Below, piece after piece: positions 8,274 to 16,031 of a stretch of 41,748 nt of DNA. The stretch covers positions 1 to 41,748 of the forward strand of contig JADFYN010000003.1 of NCBI GenBank assembly GCA_015233055.1, read 5' to 3'. Each line of letters begins with the position of its first letter. Within the stretch, counting starts at the first letter, position 1. The stretch comes from Deltaproteobacteria bacterium (GTDB taxonomy: Bacteria > Desulfobacterota > JADFXK01). The position numbers and the translations under genes are program-made. Under the pieces are notes generated by a model. It saw nothing but the letters and a program-made list of their open reading frames with translations, was not told the origin of the DNA and searched no databases.

Positions 8274-10214
8274 TCAGACAAACACTACCAAAACCCAATT
8301 CAGAAGACCGGCCATACAAACTGCGGTGATAAAAATGGCCGAGGCCATCAGGATGGCGCTCTTAACCCCGAGTGTCCTGGCCATCGCGGTAAACGTGGCG
8401 AAACAAGGGAAAGCCATAGTAGTGAGAATCACGGCCACAATACACTGGACATAGTTAAGCTGGCCTTTGCGGACGAGGTTGATGACCTGCCCCACGCCGG
8501 CTTCATTTCGGGCTAGACAGAGAATCATAACGTCAACCATGGCCAGGGGAAGTCCGAGCAACCCCTCGATCAACGGCCTTAACAGCCTTTTACTTGCTTC
8601 CAACAATCCAAGCTTATCAAGAGTGAATAACCCGACGGCGGCCAGAAGAAAAACCAAAAGGGATTCCCGAAGAAACGAGTATAAACGAAAATAGGTCTTC
8701 TTCAAAACCCATTTGAGTTTGGGTAGCCGAATAGGCGGAAGATCCTGAATAAAGGCCAGGTTAAGTTCAGTTCTCTTTAAGAACCGATTCAACAAAAGAC
8801 CGGCGCATATTTCCGACAAGACTAAGACGGCGAACACGATCATAAAGGCGCTCCACCCCATGAGACCCAGAACGCTTATGTCCAGACCCAATTGAGGAGC
8901 ACACGGGATGGCGAAGGACAACAAAAAAATCACGATATATTTTTCTCTTTTTGAAGGAATAGTCCTGGCGGTCAAAGTGGCCATAGCCTTACAGCCGAAA
9001 CCAAGCACCAGAGTGATTAATCCTTCACCACCCAGCCCAAGTTTTTCCAGGATTCTTTTCGTCAGGACCGACAGGTTGAGAATATATCCTGTATCTTCCA
9101 AGGTATTGAGCAACAAGAGAAAGACCGTTAAAATCGGCAGGACCGTCAGCAGAGCGTTGACCAGCCCCAGGGAAATAACCCCATAATCGCCGATAAAAAA
9201 ATCATGCCAGAAACCGGCGGGCAAAACCTTGGACAGGATTGCCTCCACCGGAACCCAGAGTTTATTGGTCAGCCACTCGGAGATACCATTAGCCACATGC
9301 ACCACCAACATAAACATTATCGATAAAATCACTACCAGAATCGGTGGCCCAAAGATAGGATGCCGGGTCAATCGGGCTATCGTTTGATACACTTCTTTTT
9401 GGGAAACCTTCTGCCTCTTTACAACCTTTTCCACCAGATCATCGATCCAGGAGCTTCGGTGTTTGTCAATAGCCCGATTAAGCCCCCCGAGAAATTGCCC
9501 GGATAGATTCTCCATCTCTTGCTTTAGTTCGGTCATGATCTCACTGCCGCAAGTTTTTTGTAAGTACTCCATAACCAGCGGATCCTGCCTCATCAAGAGA
9601 AACGCCACCAGGTGTCGGAAATGGATGTGCTCAGGCAGCTTGGACGCCAAAACCATCAAGCCCTGATCAATCACAGGGCCGTAGCTGACAGCAGATAATT
9701 TTCCAGGTTGGGCTCTGACGATGGCCGCCTTCAATTCACTGGCGCCATTACCGGCCACGGGAATGGATTCCACCACGGGAACGCCTATCAGCCTGGAGAG
9801 ACCCGGTGAGTCAATCCATATCCCCTTTCGGGTTGTTTCATCGAGTGCGTTTAAGGAAATGATCAGAGGGATACCGGTAAGAATCAGCTCGATGGTCAAG
9901 ACTAACGATTGTTTCAAACGATTGGCGTCAATGCACTGGATGATCACATCGGGCGGCTCGGACAAAATCGCCTCTCTCACCAGCTTGTCTTCTTCTGAAT
10001 ACGAATAGATACTCAGTAGGCCGGGGGTGTCGATTATTTCATAAACCTGTTCTTCGATTTTGAACCGGGCTCGTTTCATGTCTATGGTGGTTAACGGGGA
10101 GTTGGCCACCGCCGTGTATTGTCCGCTTAAATTGATAAAAACATGGCTCTTACCGGTGTTGGGTAACCCGACGATCATGACCTTTGGGTCGGCTTTTGTT
10201 GCGGCTGACATCAT
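8274..10214 (-). CDS. feoB: Ferrous iron transport protein B (FeoB), short form
   Basis: GTP-gated Fe(II) importer of the inner membrane. The N-terminal GTPase shows G1 GLPNTGKS, G2 in SPLTTIDM, G3 DTPGLLS and G4 NALDE. The membrane part has the family's gate segments, including GFGCKAMAT and FAIPCAPQLG. At about 646 residues it is shorter than the usual 700-800, and the G motifs are somewhat divergent. I chose the ATG at 10214 because GAGG stands six bases before it. The first in-frame ATG at 10250 has no such site. The gene lies 78 bp downstream of the DtxR-type repressor, whose C-terminal FeoA-like domain may stand in for a separate FeoA, as none is encoded nearby. Confidence 0.9.
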   Translation of the reverse strand: MMSAATKADPKVMIVGLPNTGKSHVFINLSGQYTAVANSPLTTIDMKRARFKIEEQVYEIIDTPGLLSIYSYSEEDKLVREAILSEPPDVIIQCIDANRLKQSLVLTIELILTGIPLIISLNALDETTRKGIWIDSPGLSRLIGVPVVESIPVAGNGASELKAAIVRAQPGKLSAVSYGPVIDQGLMVLASKLPEHIHFRHLVAFLLMRQDPLVMEYLQKTCGSEIMTELKQEMENLSGQFLGGLNRAIDKHRSSWIDDLVEKVVKRQKVSQKEVYQTIARLTRHPIFGPPILVVILSIMFMLVVHVANGISEWLTNKLWVPVEAILSKVLPAGFWHDFFIGDYGVISLGLVNALLTVLPILTVFLLLLNTLEDTGYILNLSVLTKRILEKLGLGGEGLITLVLGFGCKAMATLTARTIPSKREKYIVIFLLSFAIPCAPQLGLDISVLGLMGWSAFMIVFAVLVLSEICAGLLLNRFLKRTELNLAFIQDLPPIRLPKLKWVLKKTYFRLYSFLRESLLVFLLAAVGLFTLDKLGLLEASKRLLRPLIEGLLGLPLAMVDVMILCLARNEAGVGQVINLVRKGQLNYVQCIVAVILTTMAFPCFATFTAMARTLGVKSAILMASAIFITAVCMAGLLNWVLVVFV

Positions 10215-10292
10215 CTTGATCCTCTTCAGAAAAATTGAGATAAAGGGCATAATCGTTCAGAACAAAACTTTTGCATTTCATGACCACGGCTT

Positions 10293-11060
10293 CTAAATCT
10301 TGCCGGGCCGCTTCCGCCCGGGCATAAACCCCTTAGACCACCAGGGCCTCGGCTTCTTTTCCTTCGACGAGAGATCCAGCTTGGGACGTTCAGCCGGCGG
10401 TCCCTGGGACCAGACACAAATGGAGGCCACGATGTCCTCATCCAAGGCAATGCTGGCCCCTTCACATTCGATCACAAAACATGGGTAGCGCTGGTGCAGT
10501 TTAACATTGATTCCGGGCCTGACCTGGAGGTCGTCAAGTCTATGGAGCAGATGGTCGTCTCGGCAATTGATATAGGCAATGCGGGCCGATTGATTCAATT
10601 CAGCTTCGGTTAACGGGATAACCATGTTGCGTGTTGTCTGTTCGGAGCGGCGGCAGCACTCGCCTTCCGGGATGGACATGCCGTGGGGACAGGTCCGGGG
10701 GTGTCCCAGGAGGATACAGATACTGTCCACTAATTCCGAAGTAACGGTATGTTCAAATTCACAGGCACCGGTTTCAAATTCTCCGCCCAAGACATTGTGA
10801 AGCAGTCGCTCTGCTATCCGGTGCGCCCGGATAATCCGGCGGGCCTCTTTCTCCCCTGACTCGGTTAGAACAATTTTTCTGTTTCCCTCACTTAACGCGA
10901 CCATCCCATCTACGGCCAGTTCTTCCACCAACTGGGCATCGAAGTCGCCTTTCATGGAATCTTCCAGGTACTCGACGGCTTCCTGCTCTCCCTCTTTCAT
11001 TCCCCACAATCGTTCTAGATGTTCTTCTTTTTCTCGCTTTCGATTCCGCACGTTATCCAC
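10293..11060 (-). CDS. DtxR/MntR-family metal-dependent repressor with FeoA-like C-terminal domain
   Basis: A 255-residue regulator. Residues about 10-75 form the winged helix. The dimerisation and metal-binding segment follows, with EARRIIRAHRIAERLL, a CEFEH motif, and the GHPRTCPHG signature typical of DtxR/IdeR. An insert with clustered Cys (CCRR) leads to an SH3-like FeoA domain (about 148-222: LQVRPGINVKL...IALDEDIVASI). The last 30 residues are a basic, proline-rich tail. It directly precedes feoB on the same strand and is likely to control it in response to Fe(II). A Fur-box-like site lies about 230 bp upstream. Confidence 0.9.
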   Translation of the reverse strand: MDNVRNRKREKEEHLERLWGMKEGEQEAVEYLEDSMKGDFDAQLVEELAVDGMVALSEGNRKIVLTESGEKEARRIIRAHRIAERLLHNVLGGEFETGACEFEHTVTSELVDSICILLGHPRTCPHGMSIPEGECCRRSEQTTRNMVIPLTEAELNQSARIAYINCRDDHLLHRLDDLQVRPGINVKLHQRYPCFVIECEGASIALDEDIVASICVWSQGPPAERPKLDLSSKEKKPRPWWSKGFMPGRKRPGKI

Positions 11061-11157
11061 CTTTTCAAGTTACAACAGGTCCGCCAGGGTTCAATATAAT
11101 GCTCCGGCTACGGCAACATGGCTCATAACCAGGAGAATAATCGCCATAAATAGAATT

Positions 11158-11266
11158 GCTCAGATGTGAGCGAAAATGGGTCTGTGGGTCTTTTCCATCT
11201 GCGTTTATCTGGGAAATCTATGGATACATTTAGGTTAGTCAATTTAAAAAACTCGTCCGACTCAGG
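11158..11266 (+). repeat. Copy of the CTGAGTTCGA-end repeat family (partial)
   Basis: It contains TTTTCCATCTGCGTTTATCTG and ends AACTCGTCCGACTCAGG (11250-11266). The left inverted end is absent. It sits in the 271-bp gap between the upstream Fur-box-like site and the dtxR-type gene, so it would be part of that gene's 5' leader. A minus-strand 18-codon frame (MAIILLVMSHVAVAGALY) lies between this repeat and the repressor gene. I could not support it as a gene. Confidence 0.6.
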
Positions 11267-11291
11267 TCTTTTGGCTCCATGTGCTGTGTAT

Positions 11292-11310
11292 AACGATATT
11301 CATTATCATT
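11292..11310 (-). promoter_or_regulatory. Fur-box-like operator upstream of dtxR-feoB
   Basis: On the minus strand it reads AATGATAATGAATATCGTT, close to the 19-bp Fur consensus GATAATGATAATCATTATC. It is 21 bp past the fur stop codon and about 230 bp before the repressor/feoB pair on the same strand. It is most likely the operator for that transcription unit. Confidence 0.6.
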
Positions 11311-11331
11311 AAAAAGAGTTTTTAAAAAATG

Positions 11332-11763
11332 TCACCGACAATTCTTGCAAAGACCGTATATTTCCAACTTGTGCCGAAGGGGCAGAAAATCGTTCGCCTC
11401 GGCCAGCCTCTCCTGGAGCTGTTCGATCTGGTTGTTGTTCACCTCAATAAAACATTTGCATTTCAAACAGATGAGATGGTCATGGTGGGTCCGTCCGCAG
11501 GTTGGCTCAAACCTGGTTTTTTCATTGCCGATTTTTATTTCGTCAGCCAGGCCGCATTCCCGGATTAAGTTCAAGTTCCGATGCACCGTGGCGTAACCTA
11601 TCCCGGGATGGATCCGGGTGACGATCTGGAACAGTTCTTCTACGGTGAGGTGCCCGGCGGCCGACAGAAAGGCATCGATAATCGTGTCCCTTTGCCAGGT
11701 GTGGCGGAGGCCCTTGGCTTTGATATAGCCTCTAAAAATCTCTTTAGCGTTAGGTGTGATCAT
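11332..11763 (-). CDS. fur: Fur-family ferric uptake regulator
   Basis: A 143-residue Fur/PerR-type repressor. The N-terminal winged helix contains RHTWQRDTIIDAFL and the recognition helix YATVHRNLNLI. The metal site has the HHDHLICLKCKC block, and a second CxxC (GLCKNC) lies at the very C-terminus, giving two Zn-type Cys pairs. Length is normal for the family. A Fur-box-like site overlaps its promoter region, which suggests autoregulation. The neighbouring feoB unit supports an iron role, but PerR-like peroxide sensing is not excluded by sequence alone. Confidence 0.9.
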   Translation of the reverse strand: MITPNAKEIFRGYIKAKGLRHTWQRDTIIDAFLSAAGHLTVEELFQIVTRIHPGIGYATVHRNLNLIRECGLADEIKIGNEKTRFEPTCGRTHHDHLICLKCKCFIEVNNNQIEQLQERLAEANDFLPLRHKLEIYGLCKNCR

Positions 11764-11774
11764 TGCCTTCTGTT

Positions 11775-11794
11775 GTTATTGATATTCATTATCA
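11775..11794 (-). promoter_or_regulatory. Fur-box-like operator upstream of fur
   Basis: The plus strand reads GTTATTGATATTCATTATCA, a near match to the Fur consensus, just upstream of the fur start codon. A -10-like TATACT on the minus strand lies immediately before it, so bound repressor would block transcription start. The region also has TTGACA near 11820, but its spacing from this -10 is about 20 nt. Confidence 0.6.
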
Positions 11795-11923
11795 GTATAA
11801 TGACAAATTAAAACTCAATTGTCAAGAACAAAATTATTTGTCGTTGATAACGGAAAACCAAAGGGGTAACCTGATTCAGAGGCACAATCCCCCCAAGCCC
11901 CCTACTCTTCCCGCGTTGGTTTC

Positions 11924-12814
11924 TTATTGCTCATGAAGTATACCGCCGGCATGAGGATCGGCCAGGGCGGTCCGGATGTGTTTCGGCAGAGAGAACATGC
12001 CCTGGTGAGATTCAGGGTCATAATGCTTTAGCTTTAAGTTCCTCAAGGCGATGGCCCGGCCGATCTCGGCCGCGGAGCACCGGTCTTTGAGGTTCGCCGG
12101 CCCGGCCAGGGCAAAAGCATTGATATCGGCAAAAAGCGTAATGGGCGTGTGAAAGGGTACGACCCCTTCAAAAAGCCGGCTCAGGGTTTTAATAATGGAA
12201 ACGAAGGGCAGGTGAAAACCGGGTTCGGTATGCTCGGCAATGGTGGCCAGAATGCCTCCGGCAGCCAGGCGGGTTTTGGCCAGAGCATAAAATTCAGATG
12301 TGGCGAAAGGAGATGGAAACTCTTCAAAATCGCTCTTAACATCGATGAAGATAATATCAAAAAAATCTTCCGTGTTGGCCAGATAATCCCTGGGGTTTTG
12401 GTAGATCGTCTCCACCCGTGAATCATCAAACGCCCCTTGGAGCCAGTCCTGGAGATGTTCCTTAGCCAGCCTGACCAGGGTTTCATCCCGTTCAGCCAGA
12501 ACAACCCGGTCTACCGAAGAGTGTTTTAGGATTTCGTTCAAGATCAATCCTTCACCGCCTCCGGCCACAAACACCCGCCGGGGACCGGCATGGGTCAGCA
12601 TGGATGGATGCACCAAAGCTTCGTAGTAAACCTGTCTATCCAAACCTGATAGCCTGGCCATCCCGTCGAGAAAAACAGCCCGGCCGAAAAACTGCGTATC
12701 CGCGATGATAATCTCCTGGTAAGGTGATTCGGTCTGGGCGATAACCCGGTTGACTTCATACATGAAGGACCGGCTTTTTTTTGAATAATCAATGATCCAA
12801 TTGTTTGAACTCAT
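11924..12814 (-). CDS. Spermidine-synthase-like aminopropyltransferase, divergent paralogue
   Basis: A 296-residue SpeE-fold protein whose N-terminal two thirds align without gaps to the neighbouring gene (12897-13829). The dcSAM-binding GGGEG (86-90) is kept, but several family residues differ. The DLTDP motif becomes DVKSD (S161 instead of the second Asp), the nucleotide-contact ED at 139-140 becomes QN, and YHE becomes YYE. The amine-binding and catalytic site is therefore altered. It may use another acceptor, or be a non-catalytic partner of the intact paralogue. Ribosome site GGGAG, eight bases before the ATG. It follows its paralogue by 82 bp in the same direction. Confidence 0.82.
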   Translation of the reverse strand: MSSNNWIIDYSKKSRSFMYEVNRVIAQTESPYQEIIIADTQFFGRAVFLDGMARLSGLDRQVYYEALVHPSMLTHAGPRRVFVAGGGEGLILNEILKHSSVDRVVLAERDETLVRLAKEHLQDWLQGAFDDSRVETIYQNPRDYLANTEDFFDIIFIDVKSDFEEFPSPFATSEFYALAKTRLAAGGILATIAEHTEPGFHLPFVSIIKTLSRLFEGVVPFHTPITLFADINAFALAGPANLKDRCSAAEIGRAIALRNLKLKHYDPESHQGMFSLPKHIRTALADPHAGGILHEQ

Positions 12815-12896
12815 CTTTTCACTCCCGCCTGATAATTCCTGGTTGGACGCCCGTCTGATCCATGGTTGTTCATGTTCTGATCATATCCGCCGGTGC

Positions 12897-13829
12897 CTAA
12901 ATGTTGCATGATCCGGGTTTGGGAAGGTTCAAGAGTCTGGAGTCGCTGATAATCATGCCGAAGTCGGTATTATTGAGGTCATCGCGCAGGTATTTGGGAG
13001 CTGAGAATAAATTTGTGTGGGTTTCGCCGTCATAGAATTTCAATCCCGCGTTCAAGTTACCAACTGTGGCGTCCACGTGGGCCGGGGTCATGATTTCAGG
13101 CAGGGGGCTGTCGCTGGCCAAAACGAATCCCCAAATGACTCGGTAAAAATAGATCATGGTATAGTAGGGCATGACGTACTTAAATACCTGTTTCAAGGTC
13201 TTGATGATGGAGACGTGGGCGTATTGCTCTCCCATCAGGGCATGCTCCGCCTGAGCGGCGAAAACGCCTCCCTCATTCAAACGGGATTTGACGATGTTAT
13301 AGAAATCCAGGGTGAACAGTCCGGCCGAGGGACTGCCCTCGAATGGATCGGTCAGATCCATGATAATACAGTCAAATTTTTCGTTAGTCGTGGCCAGGTA
13401 ACCGCGGGCGTCCTCATGTTTCAGCTCCACCCGGGGGTCGTCAAAGGCACCCTGGTGCCATTCATAGAGATGCTCCCTGGCCATGTCGACCATGATGTCG
13501 TCGATGTCGATCATGAGCACTTTTTCCACGGAGTTGTGCTTCAGGGTCTCCCGAACTACGGCACCTTCGCCACCCCCGGCCAGGAAGACCTTCTTGGGCC
13601 GCCCATTGGCCACCAGGGCCGGATGGATCAATGTTTCGTGATAAATATGTTCATCCAGGGCAGCAGACTGGGGTACTCCGTCCAGAAACAGAGCTTTACC
13701 AAAATGGTCCACATCGGCGATCAAGATATTCTGAAAACGCGACTGGGTGGACACGATGGTCTTTTTGATCTTAAACATATGAGCTCGGCACCGGCCGAAG
13801 AATTCAATAAGCCAGTTTTCAGTGCGCAT
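12897..13829 (-). CDS. speE: Spermidine synthase-like polyamine aminopropyltransferase
   Basis: A 310-residue cytoplasmic enzyme that should transfer aminopropyl from decarboxylated S-adenosylmethionine to putrescine or a similar amine. The key motifs are intact: YHETLIH (63-69), GGGEG (86-90), ED at 139-140, and D158-L-T-D161-P. The usual acidic ribose ligand is MIDID rather than xEID. It precedes the divergent paralogue and lies back to back with the gene for S-adenosylmethionine decarboxylase, which makes its cosubstrate. Ribosome site AGGGG, eight bases before the ATG. The C-terminus is longer than usual by about 20 residues. The acceptor amine cannot be read from sequence. Confidence 0.88.
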   Translation of the reverse strand: MRTENWLIEFFGRCRAHMFKIKKTIVSTQSRFQNILIADVDHFGKALFLDGVPQSAALDEHIYHETLIHPALVANGRPKKVFLAGGGEGAVVRETLKHNSVEKVLMIDIDDIMVDMAREHLYEWHQGAFDDPRVELKHEDARGYLATTNEKFDCIIMDLTDPFEGSPSAGLFTLDFYNIVKSRLNEGGVFAAQAEHALMGEQYAHVSIIKTLKQVFKYVMPYYTMIYFYRVIWGFVLASDSPLPEIMTPAHVDATVGNLNAGLKFYDGETHTNLFSAPKYLRDDLNNTDFGMIISDSRLLNLPKPGSCNI

Positions 13830-13854
13830 GGTCGTCCCCTTGATGCGGGTTGCT

Positions 13855-13883
13855 GGTTACGTGTTGCGGGTTACGTGTTGCGG
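13855..13883 (+). repeat. Short tandem repeat, two units of about 15 bp
   Basis: GGTTACGTGTTGCGG occurs twice in a row upstream of the spermidine synthase gene, with a degenerate third unit before it. It lies in the gene's 5' region. I see no specific function. Confidence 0.6.
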
Positions 13884-13887
13884 TTTG

Positions 13888-14075
13888 CTGATCAATGTCA
13901 TTGACTTAAGCGAAAGGAAAATGAGCTAAACCTTTTAAAATAGTCAATTCCAAACAAGCCCCGGAGGGGCGCTCTAGGTTAGCCCAGGGCAGCGCCCTGG
14001 GAAATACGGATAGTTACGTGTCAGCAAGATGGTCAGGAGGTCGCTAGCCCCCAAAGTCATTTCCAAAGAATCAAT
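13888..14075 (+). repeat. Dispersed palindromic repeat, copy 3
   Basis: It starts at TCAATGTCATTGACTTAAG (13892-13910) and passes through GTCAATTCCAAACAAGCCCC and the CCCAGGGC-AGC-GCCCTGGG hairpin (about 13982-14000). It continues with TGTCAGCAAGATGGTCAGGAGG, which matches the interior of the 310-715 element. It lies between the divergent polyamine genes. The rest of the gap (14076-14347) holds no gene that I can support. Confidence 0.7.
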
Positions 14076-14347
14076 TATGCCTGTTCGAGGCATCCGTCCG
14101 TGGTGGGGGTTGTTTTTTGTCCGTCGGGTAACGTCACCCCGGTCGGGTTTGAATCGGATCTGTAGGAGATTGACCGCAACATTACCGAAAAGAGGACACG
14201 GGCGCAAGGGATATTTGCCGGTAGCAGAATAATCAGCCCGGTAAACGGTTAAGGTTAATGTCCGGATGCTGTTATTTGAACAATTCTCATGATATTACAT
14301 GGGCTTTATGGTATTACAAGAAAATACCATCCGGCCGAATTTTTCTA

Positions 14348-14376
14348 TTGATATTCTTTATACCTTCTGCTATGCT
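14348..14376 (+). promoter_or_regulatory. Sigma70-like promoter for the speD leader and speD
   Basis: TTGATA at 14348-14353, 17 nt, then TATGCT at 14371-14376. It would start RNA near 14383, about 88 nt before the small leader ORF and 190 nt before speD. Confidence 0.45.
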
Positions 14377-14470
14377 TCGCTCCTTTTCAAATTATGACTA
14401 CTCTTGGGTCGAAGCGGAAAGACCAAACCTATACGGATGTTAACCAATTAGGACAAGAAAGGAGAAAACA

Positions 14471-14545
14471 ATGAAGAGGAATCGGCTTCCTTATCATTTG
14501 ATACGCCATTTCAACGTTACGCACATTGGCTATGGACACACTTAA
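14471..14545 (+). CDS. Possible 24-residue leader peptide upstream of speD
   Basis: A strong ribosome site (AAAGGAG at 14458-14464) stands six bases before the ATG of a frame that reads MKRNRLPYHLIRHFNVTHIG and four more residues, then TAA. The peptide is rich in Arg and His. The stop lies 29 nt before the speD start, whose own ribosome site is poor. That arrangement suggests translational coupling or ligand-responsive stalling, as known for the speF leader peptide in enterobacteria. No homology is claimed. It could also be a chance frame after a purine-rich tract. Confidence 0.45.
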   Translation: MKRNRLPYHLIRHFNVTHIGYGHT

Positions 14546-14574
14546 GTTAAAACCGTTTGTGTTATGGTGCTGCT

Positions 14575-14964
14575 ATGAAATCATTAGGAAAACACCTCAT
14601 CATCGAGCTATACGAATGCGATCGGGAGATCATCAACGACTTAGAAGCCGTCGAACACCACATCACGGAATCTGTTCGGGTCTCCGGCGCGTCAATTATC
14701 AAACCTTACTTTCATAAATTCTCCCCCCACGGTATCAGCGGCATGGTCATCATTGCCGAATCCCATTTCTCTATCCATACCTGGCCGGAATACGGCTACT
14801 GCGCCGTAGATATCTTCACTTGCGGTGACCTTATCCAGGGTGATAAGGCTATGAACTATTTAAAAGAACACTTCAAGTGCCAGAACGTCTCCTTAATGGA
14901 AATAAAGCGCGGCGTCCTTGATTTACCTGACTCAGAGATAAAACACAAACCCGATCAGTCTTGA
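14575..14964 (+). CDS. speD: S-adenosylmethionine decarboxylase proenzyme (bacterial SpeH type)
   Basis: Makes decarboxylated SAM, the aminopropyl donor for spermidine synthesis. The 129-residue proenzyme shows the self-cleavage site ESHFSIHTWPE, where the second Ser becomes the pyruvoyl group, and the catalytic Cys in DIFTCGD. Length matches the short Thermotoga/Bacillus class. I start at the ATG (MKSLGKHLIIELY) because family members begin there. An upstream TTG at 14557 adds six unlikely residues. It lies divergent from the two spermidine synthase genes. Confidence 0.93.
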   Translation: MKSLGKHLIIELYECDREIINDLEAVEHHITESVRVSGASIIKPYFHKFSPHGISGMVIIAESHFSIHTWPEYGYCAVDIFTCGDLIQGDKAMNYLKEHFKCQNVSLMEIKRGVLDLPDSEIKHKPDQS

Positions 14965-15032
14965 AAAATATTGCGCCATTCGGCCGGTTCTCCAGGGGGA
15001 ATACTATTCCCGGAAGTTCCGAGGCAAGGGCT

Positions 15033-15941
15033 ATGGACGAGTATCTTGATAGGTTCTTCGACTTCTTGAAGGTAGAGCGGGGACTGGCCGATAATTCTAT
15101 TTCTTCCTACAACGGGGACCTCCTCGGGTTTGTCCATTTTCTGAATGTTCGGGGCATCACCGACCTTAAAGCCGTGACCCGGATAGATCTTACGGCATAC
15201 ATCTTTGACCTGAAAAAACAGGGCTTCAAGGATTCGACCGTAGCCCGGCGGATGGCGGCCGTGCGGACCCTTTTTCGGTTTCTGGTCCAGGATCGAATCA
15301 TCGAGACGACTCCGGCCGCGGAGTTGGATCTACCCAGATTGAGACAGAAGATACCCGGCATCCTCAGCGCCGAAGAAGTGGATAAACTGCTGGCCGCGCC
15401 GGATCAGACCACCCCGCGGGGACTGCGGGATGCGGCCATGCTCGAGGTCATTTATGCCACCGGGATGCGTGTCTCCGAACTCGTTTCTTTGACTTTGAAC
15501 AATCTCAACCTGGAGCTGGGCTTTATTCGGGCTATCGGGAAGGGGTCAAAAGAGCGGATCGTCCCTTTGGGGCAGGCGGCCATAAACAGGACCAGAGAAT
15601 ACCTGGAGTCGGGCCGGTCACGCTTGACCAAGGCCAGGCCGGAGCCGTATGTCTTTATCAACAGGTCGGGCAAGCCGTTAACCCGGCAGGGATTTTGGAA
15701 GCTTATCAAAAAATACGCCCTGATCTCAGGCATACAGGGTGACATCACCCCCCATACAATGCGGCATTCCTTTGCCAGCCACCTGCTGGAACGAGGGGCA
15801 GACCTGCGCGCCGTCCAGGAGATGCTCGGCCATGCGGATATTTCCACCACCCAGATATACACCCATCTCCGCATGGAACGCTTGCAGCAGCTTCATCAAG
15901 ACTGCCACCCCCGGGGGAAACCCCTAGGCGACAATGACTAG
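15033..15941 (+). CDS. xerD: Tyrosine recombinase XerD-like (chromosome dimer resolution)
   Basis: A 302-residue site-specific recombinase. It has an N-terminal SAM-like core-binding domain (about 1-85) and a C-terminal catalytic domain with Arg in TGMRVSEL, Lys in GKGSKER, HTMRHSFASHLL, LGHADISTTQIYTH and the nucleophile Tyr in the last of these. Length and motif order fit XerC/XerD better than a phage integrase, and no phage genes are near. I chose the ATG at 15033 over the TTG at 14961, since the extra 24 residues do not resemble the family and the ATG has AAGGG just before it. A 7-bp hairpin follows the stop codon. Confidence 0.9.
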   Translation: MDEYLDRFFDFLKVERGLADNSISSYNGDLLGFVHFLNVRGITDLKAVTRIDLTAYIFDLKKQGFKDSTVARRMAAVRTLFRFLVQDRIIETTPAAELDLPRLRQKIPGILSAEEVDKLLAAPDQTTPRGLRDAAMLEVIYATGMRVSELVSLTLNNLNLELGFIRAIGKGSKERIVPLGQAAINRTREYLESGRSRLTKARPEPYVFINRSGKPLTRQGFWKLIKKYALISGIQGDITPHTMRHSFASHLLERGADLRAVQEMLGHADISTTQIYTHLRMERLQQLHQDCHPRGKPLGDND

Positions 15942-15956
15942 ACAATGGACGGACGA

Positions 15957-15975
15957 AGCCGGGTGATGCCCGGCT
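15957..15975 (+). terminator. Hairpin after xerD (weak terminator candidate)
   Basis: A perfect 7-bp stem, AGCCGGG and CCCGGCT, with a 5-nt loop, 16 bp past the xerD stop. No T-run follows, so it is not a clear intrinsic terminator. The genes on either side converge here. Confidence 0.3.
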
Positions 15976-16031
15976 CCCCCGACCGGACGACTGACCACCA
16001 GGCGGGGCTTGTCACACCATCAACCATCAAG

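Noticed and set aside
10226-10465. 79-codon minus-strand frame between feoB and the DtxR-type gene
   Set aside because: It overlaps the end of the repressor gene in another frame and shows low-complexity Arg/Gly/Pro content.
13855-13883. Tandem units as the start of a CRISPR array
   Set aside because: There are only two adjacent units with no spacers, and no cas genes are in the window.
13017-13904. 295-codon plus-strand open frame
   Set aside because: It lies opposite the well-supported spermidine synthase gene and its translation has no family motif.
14557-14574. TTG start adding six residues to speD
   Set aside because: The family begins at MKSLGKH, and the TTG has no ribosome site.
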